Positions 1 through 7,305 of a stretch of DNA of 11,411 bases are shown here, piece after piece (positions within the stretch are counted from its first letter, which is position 1; each line of letters opens with the position of its first letter). A model generated the notes under the pieces. That model ran no database searches and was not told the DNA's origin. It saw only the letters and a program-made list of their open reading frames with translations. A program made the position numbers and the translations under genes. The stretch is from Actinomycetota bacterium (GTDB lineage Bacteria > Actinomycetota > Coriobacteriia > Anaerosomatales > Anaerosomataceae), in assembly GCA_011372845.1 (NCBI GenBank), contig DSAI01000219.1, forward strand, positions 1-11,411, read 5' to 3'.

Positions 1-2
1 AC

Positions 3-32
3 TTGACACAGGCGTCCCATCGGCGCAAGAAT
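3..32 (+). promoter_or_regulatory. sigma-70-type promoter of the SBF/ACR3 transporter
   Basis: A perfect -35 hexamer TTGACA (3-8) is followed after 18 bp by AAGAAT (27-32), which matches four of six positions of the -10 consensus. Transcription would start near 39-40, giving a leader of about 35 nt before the GTG start at 75. The -10 is overlapped by a palindrome (31-46), as expected for a repressed promoter. The hexamers are seen directly; function is inferred. Confidence 0.55.
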
Positions 33-46
33 ACCCCCCAGGGTAT
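31..46. promoter_or_regulatory. 16-bp palindromic operator, CsoR/CstR/RcnR-family-like
   Basis: ATACCC (31-36) and GGGTAT (41-46) are perfect inverted 6-bp arms around the 4-base spacer CCCA. AT-flanked C-tract/G-tract dyads of this kind are typical operators of the CsoR/RcnR/CstR/FrmR repressor family, which senses copper, nickel/cobalt, persulfides or formaldehyde. The dyad covers the end of the -10 and the likely transcription start, which suits repression by occlusion. No regulator gene of this family lies in the window, so the ligand is unknown. Confidence 0.5.
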
Positions 47-74
47 GAAGGCTCTGCTATGGAGGTGTTCTTCC

Positions 75-1118
75 GTGTCCGATGCGTCGACGGCCCCGCT
101 TCATCCGTTTGTCCGAAGCCTTGGGTCGCTCTCCAAGCGACTCGTGCTCCTGATCCCGCTTTCGATGCTTGCCGGGCTTGCGGCGGGGCTCCTCTTCGAC
201 GCCAGCTCGCTCCAGGCGCTCGTGCTTCCTATGACGATGCTGATGGTCTATCCGATGCTCGTGAACTTCCGCATCCGCGAGGCCCTCGACCTGAAAGACG
301 GGCGTGCCATCGGGCTCGCCATGCTCCTCGACTTCGTCGCCCTGCCCGTGATGGCCTGGTTGCTCGCAATGTCGTTCTTCAGGGACGAGCCGGGTCTGTT
401 CGTGGGTATGGTGCTGGCGGGGCTGTTCCCCACGAGCGGGATGACGATCAGTTGGACGGGGTTCGCTGGCGGTAACGTCGCCGCGGCCGTGAAGATGACG
501 GTCATCGGCCTCATCGCTGCGTCGCTCCTGGCGCCCGTGTACCTGCTCGGTCTGGCGGGAGCGGTCGTCGAAGTGGACTTCATGGGTGTCCTGCGCACCG
601 TCGTGTTCGTGGTGGGCATACCGTTGGTGGCAGGCATACTCACACGGGCTTTGCTTACCAGGCGGTTCGGCGCGCAGCGGTACAAGACCCGTATCGCGCC
701 GGTCTTCCCCGGACTCTCGACGGTGGGCGTGATCGCCATCGTGTTCATCGCTATCGCGCTCAAGGCCCGGATGATCGTGAGCGATCCCGCTCTCGTGGTG
801 CGCATCCTGGTGCCGCTCGCGGTCTTCTACGCGGTCAACTTCGCGCTCTCCACCGTCGTGGGTCGTGCACTGCTTGGCCGAGGTGACGCCATCGCCGTGG
901 TGTACGGCACGGTGATGCGCAACCTGTCCATCGCCCTCGGCATCGCCATGACCGCGTTCGGCTCGGAGGCCGCGCTGGTGCTGGCTACCGCCTACATCGT
1001 CCAGGTGCAGTCGGCCGCGTGGTATGTGAAGGCGACCGACCGTGTCTTCGGACCATCGGGCGCGGAGCCCTCGCCCGCACCCGCTGGTACGGGGCACGCG
1101 AAGGCTCCGGCCGCCTGA
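75..1118 (+). CDS. ACR3/bile acid:sodium symporter (SBF) family transporter
   Basis: This is an integral membrane protein of 347 residues with about ten hydrophobic helices and a basic, Ala/Pro-rich C-terminal tail. The GTG start at 75 is chosen because GGAGG (61-65) lies 9 nt upstream and because the promoter and palindrome occupy 3-46; TTG 3 and ATG 45 would place the start inside those elements. The segment FPTSGMTISWTGFAGGN and the later MRNLSIALGIAM resemble SBF-fold transporters often annotated as arsenic resistance or bile acid:sodium symporters. The cysteine that classical ACR3 arsenite permeases carry in the fourth helix is not present in the matching segment, so arsenite export should not be assumed. 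It stands alone and converges with the minus-strand gene 7 bp downstream. Substrate unknown; family assignment fairly secure. Confidence 0.8.
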   Translation: MSDASTAPLHPFVRSLGSLSKRLVLLIPLSMLAGLAAGLLFDASSLQALVLPMTMLMVYPMLVNFRIREALDLKDGRAIGLAMLLDFVALPVMAWLLAMSFFRDEPGLFVGMVLAGLFPTSGMTISWTGFAGGNVAAAVKMTVIGLIAASLLAPVYLLGLAGAVVEVDFMGVLRTVVFVVGIPLVAGILTRALLTRRFGAQRYKTRIAPVFPGLSTVGVIAIVFIAIALKARMIVSDPALVVRILVPLAVFYAVNFALSTVVGRALLGRGDAIAVVYGTVMRNLSIALGIAMTAFGSEAALVLATAYIVQVQSAAWYVKATDRVFGPSGAEPSPAPAGTGHAKAPAA

Positions 1119-1125
1119 TGGGGGG

Positions 1126-1806
1126 CTAGGCGTCGATCGGCAGCAGCTGGTCGTAGTCGTCGAGCGTCTGTGGGCCGTCGAGCATGACGCCCTCGCTCGA
1201 GAACACGGTGACCTTGTCGCCCTCGATGTAGAACTCCACAGCGTCCACCGTGGGGAACTGGTCGAGCGTGTACACGACCTGGGCGAGCCGCGCGGTCACG
1301 CCGAACGTCCCGCCATCCGACTCGAACTCCTCCGAGAGGTCGATCTTCGCGATCCCATCGTCGATGGTGAGCCCGAGGAGCTCGGTCCCCTCGGGGATCG
1401 CACTGCTGATCGCCGGCCAGGTGTCCTGCTCTGCGTCGGTGGGGCCGTCGAGCAAGGCCTCGATCGCGGCTGTGCCGATGGCCTTCGTGTACGGCAGCGT
1501 CCGCTCGATGCCGAGCGCGTTCTCACCTGCGGAGACCCAGTACAACCGCACGGTCAGCGTCTCGGGTGTGTCCGCTTCGTCATCGTCGCCGTCCTCCTGG
1601 GACGTCCCATCGTCCGACGGCTCTTCGCCGGAGTCGCCTGAGCCATCGTCGACAGGCGTGCCGTCCTGGTCATCGGCAGGGGAGTCCCCGTTCGTGGCCG
1701 GCGGTGTGGCGTCGGTGTCGGCATCATCTGAGCACCCCGCGAGCATCGGCAGCGACAGGGCCATCGCGATGACGACGGCGATGCTGATCCAGCGTAGGGA
1801 GCGCAT
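1126..1806 (-). CDS. GerMN-domain lipoprotein
   Basis: The 226-residue product begins with a lipoprotein signal peptide: a basic N-terminus, a hydrophobic core and lipobox LAGC, with Cys25 the predicted lipidation site. A low-complexity acidic linker rich in D, E, T, G and P spans about residues 26-80. The rest (about 85-200) fits the GerMN domain, with LTVRLYWV at its start, a central IPEGTELLGLTIDDGIAKID block and QVVYTLDQFPTVDAVEF near the end. GerMN domains occur in the spore protein GerM and in many extracytoplasmic lipoproteins of non-sporulating actinobacteria, so sporulation is not implied. The ATG at 1806 has AAGGAGG about 7 nt upstream on the minus strand. It is probably anchored to the outer face of the membrane; molecular role unknown. 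Confidence 0.85.
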   Translation of the reverse strand: MRSLRWISIAVVIAMALSLPMLAGCSDDADTDATPPATNGDSPADDQDGTPVDDGSGDSGEEPSDDGTSQEDGDDDEADTPETLTVRLYWVSAGENALGIERTLPYTKAIGTAAIEALLDGPTDAEQDTWPAISSAIPEGTELLGLTIDDGIAKIDLSEEFESDGGTFGVTARLAQVVYTLDQFPTVDAVEFYIEGDKVTVFSSEGVMLDGPQTLDDYDQLLPIDA

Positions 1807-1948
1807 GTGGATCCCTCCTTGTGTCCGCGGTCCGGCATGCTGCCTGGCTCCGCATGGACGTACATTCCCCGTAGCGCGTTACTATCTCAATGACGGTCGG
1901 GCCGTGCAAAACGTTCCGCCACACCCGGATATCGTCATGGAGGTACAC

Positions 1949-2284
1949 GTGAAGAATCCCGCAGGCGCCGAGTGCGCCCTCTACTACGAGGACTTCGCGC
2001 GCGGCGCTGCGCTCCAGGAGTGTCGAGCCGCCAGACAGCCCGGATCCGCCGAGTGGCGACCGGATGTGTGTGCCGGGTGCGCGGTACCCGGCATCCTGAA
2101 GGCCAACGGGAGCGCACGGCTTGTGATCGAGATCTCCATCGCGCGCGGCCTGCTGCGGAGACGCCCCCGGGTACAGGTGCGCGCGTCGTGCTCGGCGCAC
2201 GGGGGTCCGCTCACGGATCCCTACACCGGCTGCCAGGCGTGCAATGCTGAGGCCGACGACCTGCTGCGGCGCGCTCTCGACTAG
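1949..2284 (+). CDS. small cysteine-rich conserved hypothetical protein, probable metal binder
   Basis: The product has 111 residues. The GTG at 1949 is preferred because GGAGG (1939-1943) lies 5 nt upstream; the in-frame ATG at 1937 overlaps that site and has no clear ribosome-binding site. Upstream sequence in this frame is only the antisense shadow of the GerMN gene. Seven cysteines (9, 25, 41, 44, 81, 95, 98) include two CxxC pairs, CAGC at 41-44 and CQAC at 95-98, plus Cys81 with His84 nearby. Together with the EWRPDVC and VPGILKAN segments, this suggests a zinc- or iron-binding fold. There is no signal peptide or membrane segment, so it is likely cytoplasmic. I recognise the general pattern as a conserved hypothetical family but know no function. 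It is divergent from the GerMN gene and separated from purA by 141 bp. Confidence 0.7.
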   Translation: MKNPAGAECALYYEDFARGAALQECRAARQPGSAEWRPDVCAGCAVPGILKANGSARLVIEISIARGLLRRRPRVQVRASCSAHGGPLTDPYTGCQACNAEADDLLRRALD

Positions 2285-2425
2285 CGCGAACCGCCTCGGT
2301 CAATCATACTAACCACCGCGTCCCGGCTGCGGGGCGTGCGCGCGCGTCGCCCGGCTCGGCGGCGCGCCCGGCCCGGGAGCGGCGGCGAGGGTCCGCGGGG
2401 CCGAACACACCGAGGAGCTCATCGC
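2285..2425 (+). other. GC-rich, structured purA leader/intergenic region
   Basis: This gap holds a possible -10-like CATACT (2305-2310) and then about 100 nt of extreme GC. A 6-bp hairpin forms at 2320-2335 (GTCCCG with CGGGGC, one G-U pair, 4-nt loop), followed by further self-complementary GCGCGC and CCCGG runs up to about 2380. GAGGAG (2412-2417) is the purA ribosome-binding site. No T-tract follows the hairpin, so a standard terminator is not supported. Whether the leader is regulatory cannot be told from sequence alone. Confidence 0.3.
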
Positions 2426-3715
2426 ATGGCGGGTATCGTCCTGGTCGGCGCCCAGTGGGGCGACGAGGGAAAAGGTAAGATCACCGACCTGATCGCCGAC
2501 GACTTCGACTATGTCGTCCGATTCCAGGGAGGCAACAACGCCGGACATACGGTCATGCATGCCGGGAAGACCCTGAAGCTGCATCTCATCCCGAGCGGCG
2601 TGATGTATCCGCATATCACGCCGGTGATCGGCAACGGCTGCGTGATCGACCCGAAGGTGCTGCTCGAGGAGATGGACCGTCTCGAAGCGGACGAGATCTC
2701 TACCCATCGGCTGCTGATCAGCTGCAACGCGCACCTCATCATGCCGTACCATCGCGACCTCGACGGTGCGAGCGAACGCCGGCTGGGCTCGCAGGAGATC
2801 GGCACCACACGGCGCGGGATCGGCCCGGCGTACATGGACAAGGCCTCACGTCTCGGCCTGCGCGTGCAGGACCTCGTGGACGAGCACATCTTCCGCAAGA
2901 AGGTCGAAGCGGCGCTCCACGAGAAGAACGACATCCTCGAGAAGGTCTACGGCCTGCCGACCTACACCGTCGACCAGATCGCCGACGAGTACCTGGCGTA
3001 CGCGGAGCGCATCAAGCCGCACATCGCCGAGACGAGCGCGCTCATCAACCGCGCCCTGGACGCCGATCAGTGGGTGCTCTTCGAGGGAGCGCAGGGCGCG
3101 CTCCTCGACCTCGATCACGGCACGTACCCCTTCGTGACATCGAGCTCGCCTACGGCGGGCGGGGCATGCACCGGCGTGGGCGTGGGTCCCAAGCGCATCG
3201 ATCGCGTGCTCGGCATCGCCAAGGCCTACATCACCCGCGTGGGTTCCGGCCCGTTCCCCACCGAACTCTCGGACGAGGTCGGACGCTCGCTCATCGAGGT
3301 CGGCCACGAGTACGGCACCACCACAGGACGCGAGCGGCGTGCAGGATGGTTCGACGGCTTGATTGCTCGCTTCGCGGTACAGGTGAACGGCCTCACCGAC
3401 CTCGTCGTCACCAAGCTCGACGTGCTGTCCCACCTCGACCGGATCAAGGTCTGTGTGGCGTACGAGTACGAGGGAAGTCGCTACAACGACCTTCCGGCGC
3501 ACCAGACCGTCTTCCACCACGCACGCCCGATCTACGAGGAGCTCCCCGGGTGGAAGACTAACATCACCCACTGCCGCACGTTCGAGGAACTGCCCAAAGC
3601 TGCGCAGGACTACATCACGTTCCTGGAGGATCTTGCCCAGGTTCCGGTGGCGATGATCGCCGTGGGCCCGAGCCGTGAGCAGACGATCATGCGGCGATGG
3701 GCGTCACGGCCGTAG
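2426..3715 (+). CDS. purA: adenylosuccinate synthetase
   Basis: PurA condenses IMP with aspartate using GTP to form adenylosuccinate, the first committed step from IMP to AMP, in the cytoplasm. The 429-residue length is typical. The GTP-binding loop GDEGKGK is at residues 12-18 with catalytic Asp13, and NNAGHT at 37-42 supplies catalytic His41. GTTRRGIGPAY lies at about 126-136 and the nucleotide-binding GTTTGRERR at about 297-305. The ATG at 2426 is chosen because GAGGAG sits 8 nt upstream and the family begins right at this point; the frame continues upstream only through GC-rich leader. The gene appears to have its own transcription unit, separated from purD by 75 bp with a possible terminator. 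Substitutions such as RERRAGW for the common RPRRCGW look conservative and do not touch the catalytic residues. Confidence 0.97.
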   Translation: MAGIVLVGAQWGDEGKGKITDLIADDFDYVVRFQGGNNAGHTVMHAGKTLKLHLIPSGVMYPHITPVIGNGCVIDPKVLLEEMDRLEADEISTHRLLISCNAHLIMPYHRDLDGASERRLGSQEIGTTRRGIGPAYMDKASRLGLRVQDLVDEHIFRKKVEAALHEKNDILEKVYGLPTYTVDQIADEYLAYAERIKPHIAETSALINRALDADQWVLFEGAQGALLDLDHGTYPFVTSSSPTAGGACTGVGVGPKRIDRVLGIAKAYITRVGSGPFPTELSDEVGRSLIEVGHEYGTTTGRERRAGWFDGLIARFAVQVNGLTDLVVTKLDVLSHLDRIKVCVAYEYEGSRYNDLPAHQTVFHHARPIYEELPGWKTNITHCRTFEELPKAAQDYITFLEDLAQVPVAMIAVGPSREQTIMRRWASRP

Positions 3716-3739
3716 AGCTGCTCGCCCGCGCTCTCTTTT
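3714..3739 (+). terminator. weak intrinsic terminator-like hairpin after purA
   Basis: AGAGC (3714-3718) pairs with GCTCT (3730-3734). A further GC/GC pair lies inside across a single-base bulge, and the stem is followed by CTTTT (3735-3739). It overlaps the purA stop codon and lies just upstream of the purD -10 element. The stem is short, so termination would be partial at best. Confidence 0.3.
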
Positions 3740-3743
3740 CCGC

Positions 3744-3749
3744 TACAAT
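3744..3749 (+). promoter_or_regulatory. -10 element TACAAT of the purD operon
   Basis: TACAAT at 3744-3749 matches five of six consensus positions and sits 41 nt upstream of the purD ATG. I see no convincing -35 hexamer at 16-18 bp spacing, so the assignment rests on the -10 and on its position between a candidate terminator and the first gene of an overlapping gene run. Confidence 0.4.
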
Positions 3750-3790
3750 CGGGTTCACCATTCGAACCTGATCGCTCGGGGGTAGTAGCC

Positions 3791-5071
3791 ATGCGTGTTC
3801 TCGTTCTCGGCGGCGGCGGTCGCGAGCATGCGATCGTAACCGCGCTCTCTCGGTCACACCACGCGCCTGAGATCTTCTGTTCGCCGGGCAACGGCGGCAC
3901 CGCCGCACTCGGTACGAACGTCTCGATCCCGGAGGACGACCCGGTCTACGTTGCCGAGTGGGTGGAGCGCAACGCCATCGACTTCGTCATCGTGGGCCCG
4001 GAAGCTCCACTCGTGGTCGGCACGGCCGACATCCTAGCTGCCGACGGAGTGCCCGTGTTCGGCCCCAAAGCCGCTGGCGCGCATCTGGAGGGCTCGAAGG
4101 CGTATGCCAAAGAGCTGATGGAGCGGCACGGCATCCCCACCGGACGGTATCGCCTGGTGCAGACGAACGAAGAGGCGAAAGAGTACCTTGATGAGGTTCG
4201 GGCGCCTGTGGTCGTCAAGGCCGACGGACTCGCGGCGGGAAAGGGCGTCACGGTGGCCGAGACGGTCTCCGACGCACTCGGTGCGGTGCGCCAGTCGCTG
4301 GACGGTCACTTCGGCCCAGCGGGCGACCTCGTGGTCATCGAGGAGTATCTCGAAGGGCCCGAGTGCTCGCTTCTCGCATTCACTGATGGGGACACCGTGC
4401 TGCCGATGATCCCGGTGCAGGACCACAAGCGTGCGTACGACGATGACAAGGGGCCCAACACCGGCGGTATGGGCGTCTACGCGCCCGTTCCCGTTGTGGA
4501 CGAGGCCGCGTACGCCGCGATGACGTCGATCCTCGAGCAGACCGTGGCGGCGCTCAAGAGCGAGGGCGTCGTCTACCAGGGCGTGCTGTATGGCGGATTC
4601 ATCCTCACGGCCGACGGCCCCAAAGTGCTCGAGTTCAACGTGCGCTTCGGGGATCCCGAGACGCAGGTGATCCTGCCGTTGCTCGAGACCGATCTGCTCG
4701 ACGTGATGATGGCGGTGACCGAAGGCCGTCTCTCCGAGGTCGAGCTCGCCTGGCGTGATGGTGTGGCGTTGTCGGTCGTCCTCGCGTCCGGCGGCTATCC
4801 GGGCACGTACGCCAAGGGGAAGCCGATTCGCGGGTTCGAAGAGGCCGGAGGGATCGAGGGCGTCACGGTGTACCATGCCGGCACCGCGATGGACGCGGGG
4901 GGCCGGCCGGTCACCTCGGGCGGCCGGGTGCTCAACGTCACCGCCGTAGCGCCCACGTTCATCGAGGCGCGCGATCGGGCCTACCGGGCCGTCGACGCGA
5001 TCTCCTTCGAGGACATGCACTTCCGGACGGACATCGGCCTGAAAGCGATCCGCGCGCGGGGCGAGGCCTGA
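3791..5071 (+). CDS. purD: phosphoribosylamine-glycine ligase (GAR synthetase)
   Basis: PurD joins 5-phosphoribosylamine and glycine with ATP to make glycinamide ribonucleotide, the second step of de novo purine synthesis. The 426-residue product has the family's three parts. The N-terminal domain starts MRVLVLGGGGREHA (1-14). A central ATP-grasp domain begins near residue 100 and carries KADGLAAGKGV, the NTGGMGVYAP segment, and EFNVRFGDPETQ with the metal-binding Glu and Asn. The C-terminal domain runs from about 325 to the end. The ATG at 3791 fits the family start exactly, although the ribosome-binding site is only a G-run just upstream (3778-3782). The stop overlaps the next ATG as TGATG, so it is the first gene of a coupled run with the radical SAM gene, purE and a membrane protein. 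Confidence 0.97.
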   Translation: MRVLVLGGGGREHAIVTALSRSHHAPEIFCSPGNGGTAALGTNVSIPEDDPVYVAEWVERNAIDFVIVGPEAPLVVGTADILAADGVPVFGPKAAGAHLEGSKAYAKELMERHGIPTGRYRLVQTNEEAKEYLDEVRAPVVVKADGLAAGKGVTVAETVSDALGAVRQSLDGHFGPAGDLVVIEEYLEGPECSLLAFTDGDTVLPMIPVQDHKRAYDDDKGPNTGGMGVYAPVPVVDEAAYAAMTSILEQTVAALKSEGVVYQGVLYGGFILTADGPKVLEFNVRFGDPETQVILPLLETDLLDVMMAVTEGRLSEVELAWRDGVALSVVLASGGYPGTYAKGKPIRGFEEAGGIEGVTVYHAGTAMDAGGRPVTSGGRVLNVTAVAPTFIEARDRAYRAVDAISFEDMHFRTDIGLKAIRARGEA

Positions 5072-6390
5072 TGCTTGCCGAGCGCCTGCTGTCCCGCGCG
5101 GTCAGCGTCACCCAGGGCGGGTACTTCGCCAAGACGCCCCGCCCGGTCCCATCGCTGCCGGGTCCGGAGGCTGGCAGGCAGTACCTGCTCTACGCACACG
5201 TACCGTTCTGCGAGCGTCTCTGCCCGTACTGCAGCTTCAACCGCTTCCCGTTTTCCGAGGATCCGGCGCGGAAGTACTTCAAGAGCCTGCGCCAGCAGAT
5301 GCGCATGGTTGCGGACCTCGGCTATGCGTTCGACTCGCTGTACATCGGTGGTGGCACCCCCACGATCCTTGTGGACGAGCTCTGCGAGACAATCGACCTG
5401 GCACGTGAGCTGTTCGGCACTCTCGAGGTCTCGACCGAGACGAATCCCAACCACCTCATCCCCGAGATACTCGATCCGCTCAAGGACCGTATACAGCGGA
5501 TGAGCGTGGGCGTGCAGAGCTTCGATGATGGTCTGCTCAAGGAGATGGATCGCTACGACAAGTACGGCTCCGGCGCCGAGATACTGGAGCGCCTGCAGTC
5601 GCTGGAGGGCTTCTTCCACTCGCTCAATGTCGATATGATCTTCAACTTCCCGAGCCAGACCGAGGAGATCCTCCTGCGCGACGTGGAGATGGTCAAGGCG
5701 AGCCGCTGCAACCAGACGACCTTCTACCCGCTCATGGCGTCGCGCTCGGTTGAGGCCAGCCTCAAGAGAACCGTGGGCATGGTCGACTACGACCGCGAGG
5801 CGCGGTTCTACAAGATGCTCGTCGACCAACTCGCCGACACCTTCGAGCTTTCCACCGCGTGGACGTTCTCGCGGATCGGCGGCGGCATGATCGACGAGTA
5901 CATCGTGGACTACGAGGAGTACGTGGGCATCGGCAGCGGCGCGTTCAGCTATCTGCGCGGTGATATCTACCTGACCACGTTCTCGCTGCGCGACTACTCA
6001 GCGACCATCGAGCGGGGCACCATGCCCGTGGCGGTAGGCAGCGCCTCAAGCAGCCTGAAGAACCGCATGCGCTACCGGTTCCTCATGTCGCTCTTCGGTT
6101 TGCGCCTCGACAAGAAGGCGTTCGAGCGAGACTTCGGTGTGAGCGTCGAGCGCGGACTGCCGCTGGAGATGCTGTTCTTCCGCACGTTCGGCGGCTTCGC
6201 CACCGACGACACGGAGGAGTTGACGCTTACCGAGAAGGGCCGCTACCTGGCCGTGGTGATGCAGCGTACGATGTTCGCGCAACTGAACGACCTGCGCGAC
6301 GCCGCGCGCAAGGCGCTCGCACCGGACGAGCGCGAGCTGTTGTTCGGCGACGGGTCCGGCGGATGTGGTGCGGCGGACGGGTGCGAGTAG
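5071..6390 (+). CDS. HemN/HemW-like radical SAM protein (coproporphyrinogen III oxidase family)
   Basis: This 439-residue protein has the radical SAM cluster motif CERLCPYC, a Cx3Cx2C with Cys47, Cys51 and Cys54 that would bind a [4Fe-4S] cluster and S-adenosylmethionine. GGGTPT (about 93-98), STETNP (about 121-126) and MSVGVQSFDDGLL follow in the order seen in HemN, HemW and ChuW/HutW-type enzymes. The C-terminal part resembles the helical HemN C-terminal domain and ends in a short tail with Cys434 and Cys438. The motif continues as CSFNRF rather than the extra-cysteine CxC of true HemN, so I do not call it coproporphyrinogen dehydrogenase. A heme chaperone, tetrapyrrole-modifying or unrelated role remains open. 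Its ATG overlaps the purD stop by one base and it precedes purE by 17 bp, an unusual home for this family. Confidence 0.85.
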   Translation: MLAERLLSRAVSVTQGGYFAKTPRPVPSLPGPEAGRQYLLYAHVPFCERLCPYCSFNRFPFSEDPARKYFKSLRQQMRMVADLGYAFDSLYIGGGTPTILVDELCETIDLARELFGTLEVSTETNPNHLIPEILDPLKDRIQRMSVGVQSFDDGLLKEMDRYDKYGSGAEILERLQSLEGFFHSLNVDMIFNFPSQTEEILLRDVEMVKASRCNQTTFYPLMASRSVEASLKRTVGMVDYDREARFYKMLVDQLADTFELSTAWTFSRIGGGMIDEYIVDYEEYVGIGSGAFSYLRGDIYLTTFSLRDYSATIERGTMPVAVGSASSSLKNRMRYRFLMSLFGLRLDKKAFERDFGVSVERGLPLEMLFFRTFGGFATDDTEELTLTEKGRYLAVVMQRTMFAQLNDLRDAARKALAPDERELLFGDGSGGCGAADGCE

Positions 6391-6407
6391 GATACAGGGA
6401 GGCAGGC

Positions 6408-6872
6408 ATGGCCGAGAATACGCCGCTTGTGGGCATCATCATGGGATCCAAGAGCGACCTCGACGTGATGCAGGGATGCGCTTCGCAGCTCGAGGATTTC
6501 GGGGTGCCTTACGAGATCCTCATCGCGTCCGCGCATCGGCAGCCGGCCAAGGTGCACGACTGGGCGGCTGGTGCGGCCGATCGGGGCATGCGGGTGATCG
6601 TGGCGGCTGCCGGCAAGGCGGCGCATCTCGGCGGCGTGGTTGCCGCGTACACGCCGCTGCCGGTCATCACGGTGCCGATGAAGACCTCGGACCTCGGCGG
6701 GCTCGACTCGCTGCTCTCGATGGTCCAGATGCCGACCGGCGTGCCGGTGGCGTGCGTTGCCATCAACGGAGCGAAGAACGCCGCCATCCTTGCGACCCAG
6801 GTGCTTGGCGTGTCCGAACCCGAGTATCGCGACCGGATCGTGGCGTACAAGGCGGCGCTCGCCGATGCGTAG
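6408..6872 (+). CDS. purE: 5-(carboxyamino)imidazole ribonucleotide mutase
   Basis: PurE converts N5-CAIR to CAIR in de novo purine synthesis and normally assembles as a homo-octamer in the cytoplasm. The 154-residue protein carries MGSKSDLDV near the N-terminus, ASAHRQP with the catalytic histidine at about 40-46, AAGKAAHLGGVVAA in the middle and GLDSLLSMVQMPTGVPVA for the substrate site. The HLPG common in PurE is HLGG here, a mild change. The ATG at 6408 is selected because GGGAGG (6397-6402) lies 5 nt upstream; a GTG at 6363 would run into the end of the radical SAM gene. No purK is visible, so N5-CAIR would have to come from elsewhere, or the enzyme may use CO2 directly. The gene overlaps the next ATG by 8 bases. 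Confidence 0.96.
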   Translation: MAENTPLVGIIMGSKSDLDVMQGCASQLEDFGVPYEILIASAHRQPAKVHDWAAGAADRGMRVIVAAAGKAAHLGGVVAAYTPLPVITVPMKTSDLGGLDSLLSMVQMPTGVPVACVAINGAKNAAILATQVLGVSEPEYRDRIVAYKAALADA

Positions 6873-7305
6873 GCTGGGGGCCATCGTCCCCTTCATCCTG
6901 GTGATCGTGGCGGTCTTCCTTGGCTTCGCGGCGGTGGGCGGTCCGCTGGGGGAGGCAGCCTACGACATGGCGCTGTCGTTCGCCGATGGCGCCTCGATCC
7001 AGCAAGGCGATGCGCTTACGGTGCTCATAGGGATCGACGTCGTCGCGGTCATCGGGGCGTTCGTGATCTCGCTGCTGGCAGGGACGTCGGTCCCGTCCGG
7101 TCTGCCTCACGTGGCGTTCGGCCTGTTCGTGCCCCTTACGCTGGCTGCGGGGCAGGCGCGGTTCTTCGAGCTCGCGGGAGACACCGGGGGCCTCGCCGAT
7201 GCGTTCGGCGGCTACAACTTCGCGGCGATGCTGGTGCTCACGATCGCGGCGGCGGCGGCCGGCGTGACGCTCGCCCGGCGGCGCTCGGAGCGCCGTACGG
7301 CCTGA
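6865..7305 (+). CDS. four-helix membrane protein of unknown function
   Basis: The product has 146 residues with four hydrophobic stretches at about 5-27, 50-72, 78-96 and 117-135 and an arginine-rich C-terminus (LARRRSERR). By the positive-inside rule both ends are probably cytoplasmic. The ATG at 6865 overlaps the purE stop by eight bases, with AAGGCGG about 9 nt upstream, so translation is probably coupled to purE and it is likely the last gene of the purD run. I recognise no catalytic motif or named family. A link to purine metabolism is suggested only by position. Confidence 0.7.
   Translation: MRRLGAIVPFILVIVAVFLGFAAVGGPLGEAAYDMALSFADGASIQQGDALTVLIGIDVVAVIGAFVISLLAGTSVPSGLPHVAFGLFVPLTLAAGQARFFELAGDTGGLADAFGGYNFAAMLVLTIAAAAAGVTLARRRSERRTA

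Noticed and set aside
57..1097. 346-codon minus-strand open frame opposite the transporter
   Set aside because: Rich in His, Arg, Asp and Glu with no recognisable domain. It mirrors the hydrophobic codons of the transporter gene.
1880..1909. Divergent weak promoters between the GerMN gene and the small cysteine-rich gene (TACTAT on plus; TTGCAC-17 bp-GATAGT on minus)
   Set aside because: Each hexamer matches only three or four consensus positions and the plus-strand -35 is poor, so they cannot be told from chance.
1250..1948. N-terminal extension of the small cysteine-rich protein
   Set aside because: The upstream part is Ser/Pro-rich antisense of the GerMN gene. A ribosome-binding site and family-like sequence support GTG 1949.
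4034..5020. 328-codon minus-strand open frame opposite purD
   Set aside because: Shadow of the purD codon pattern, with no motif or ribosome-binding support.
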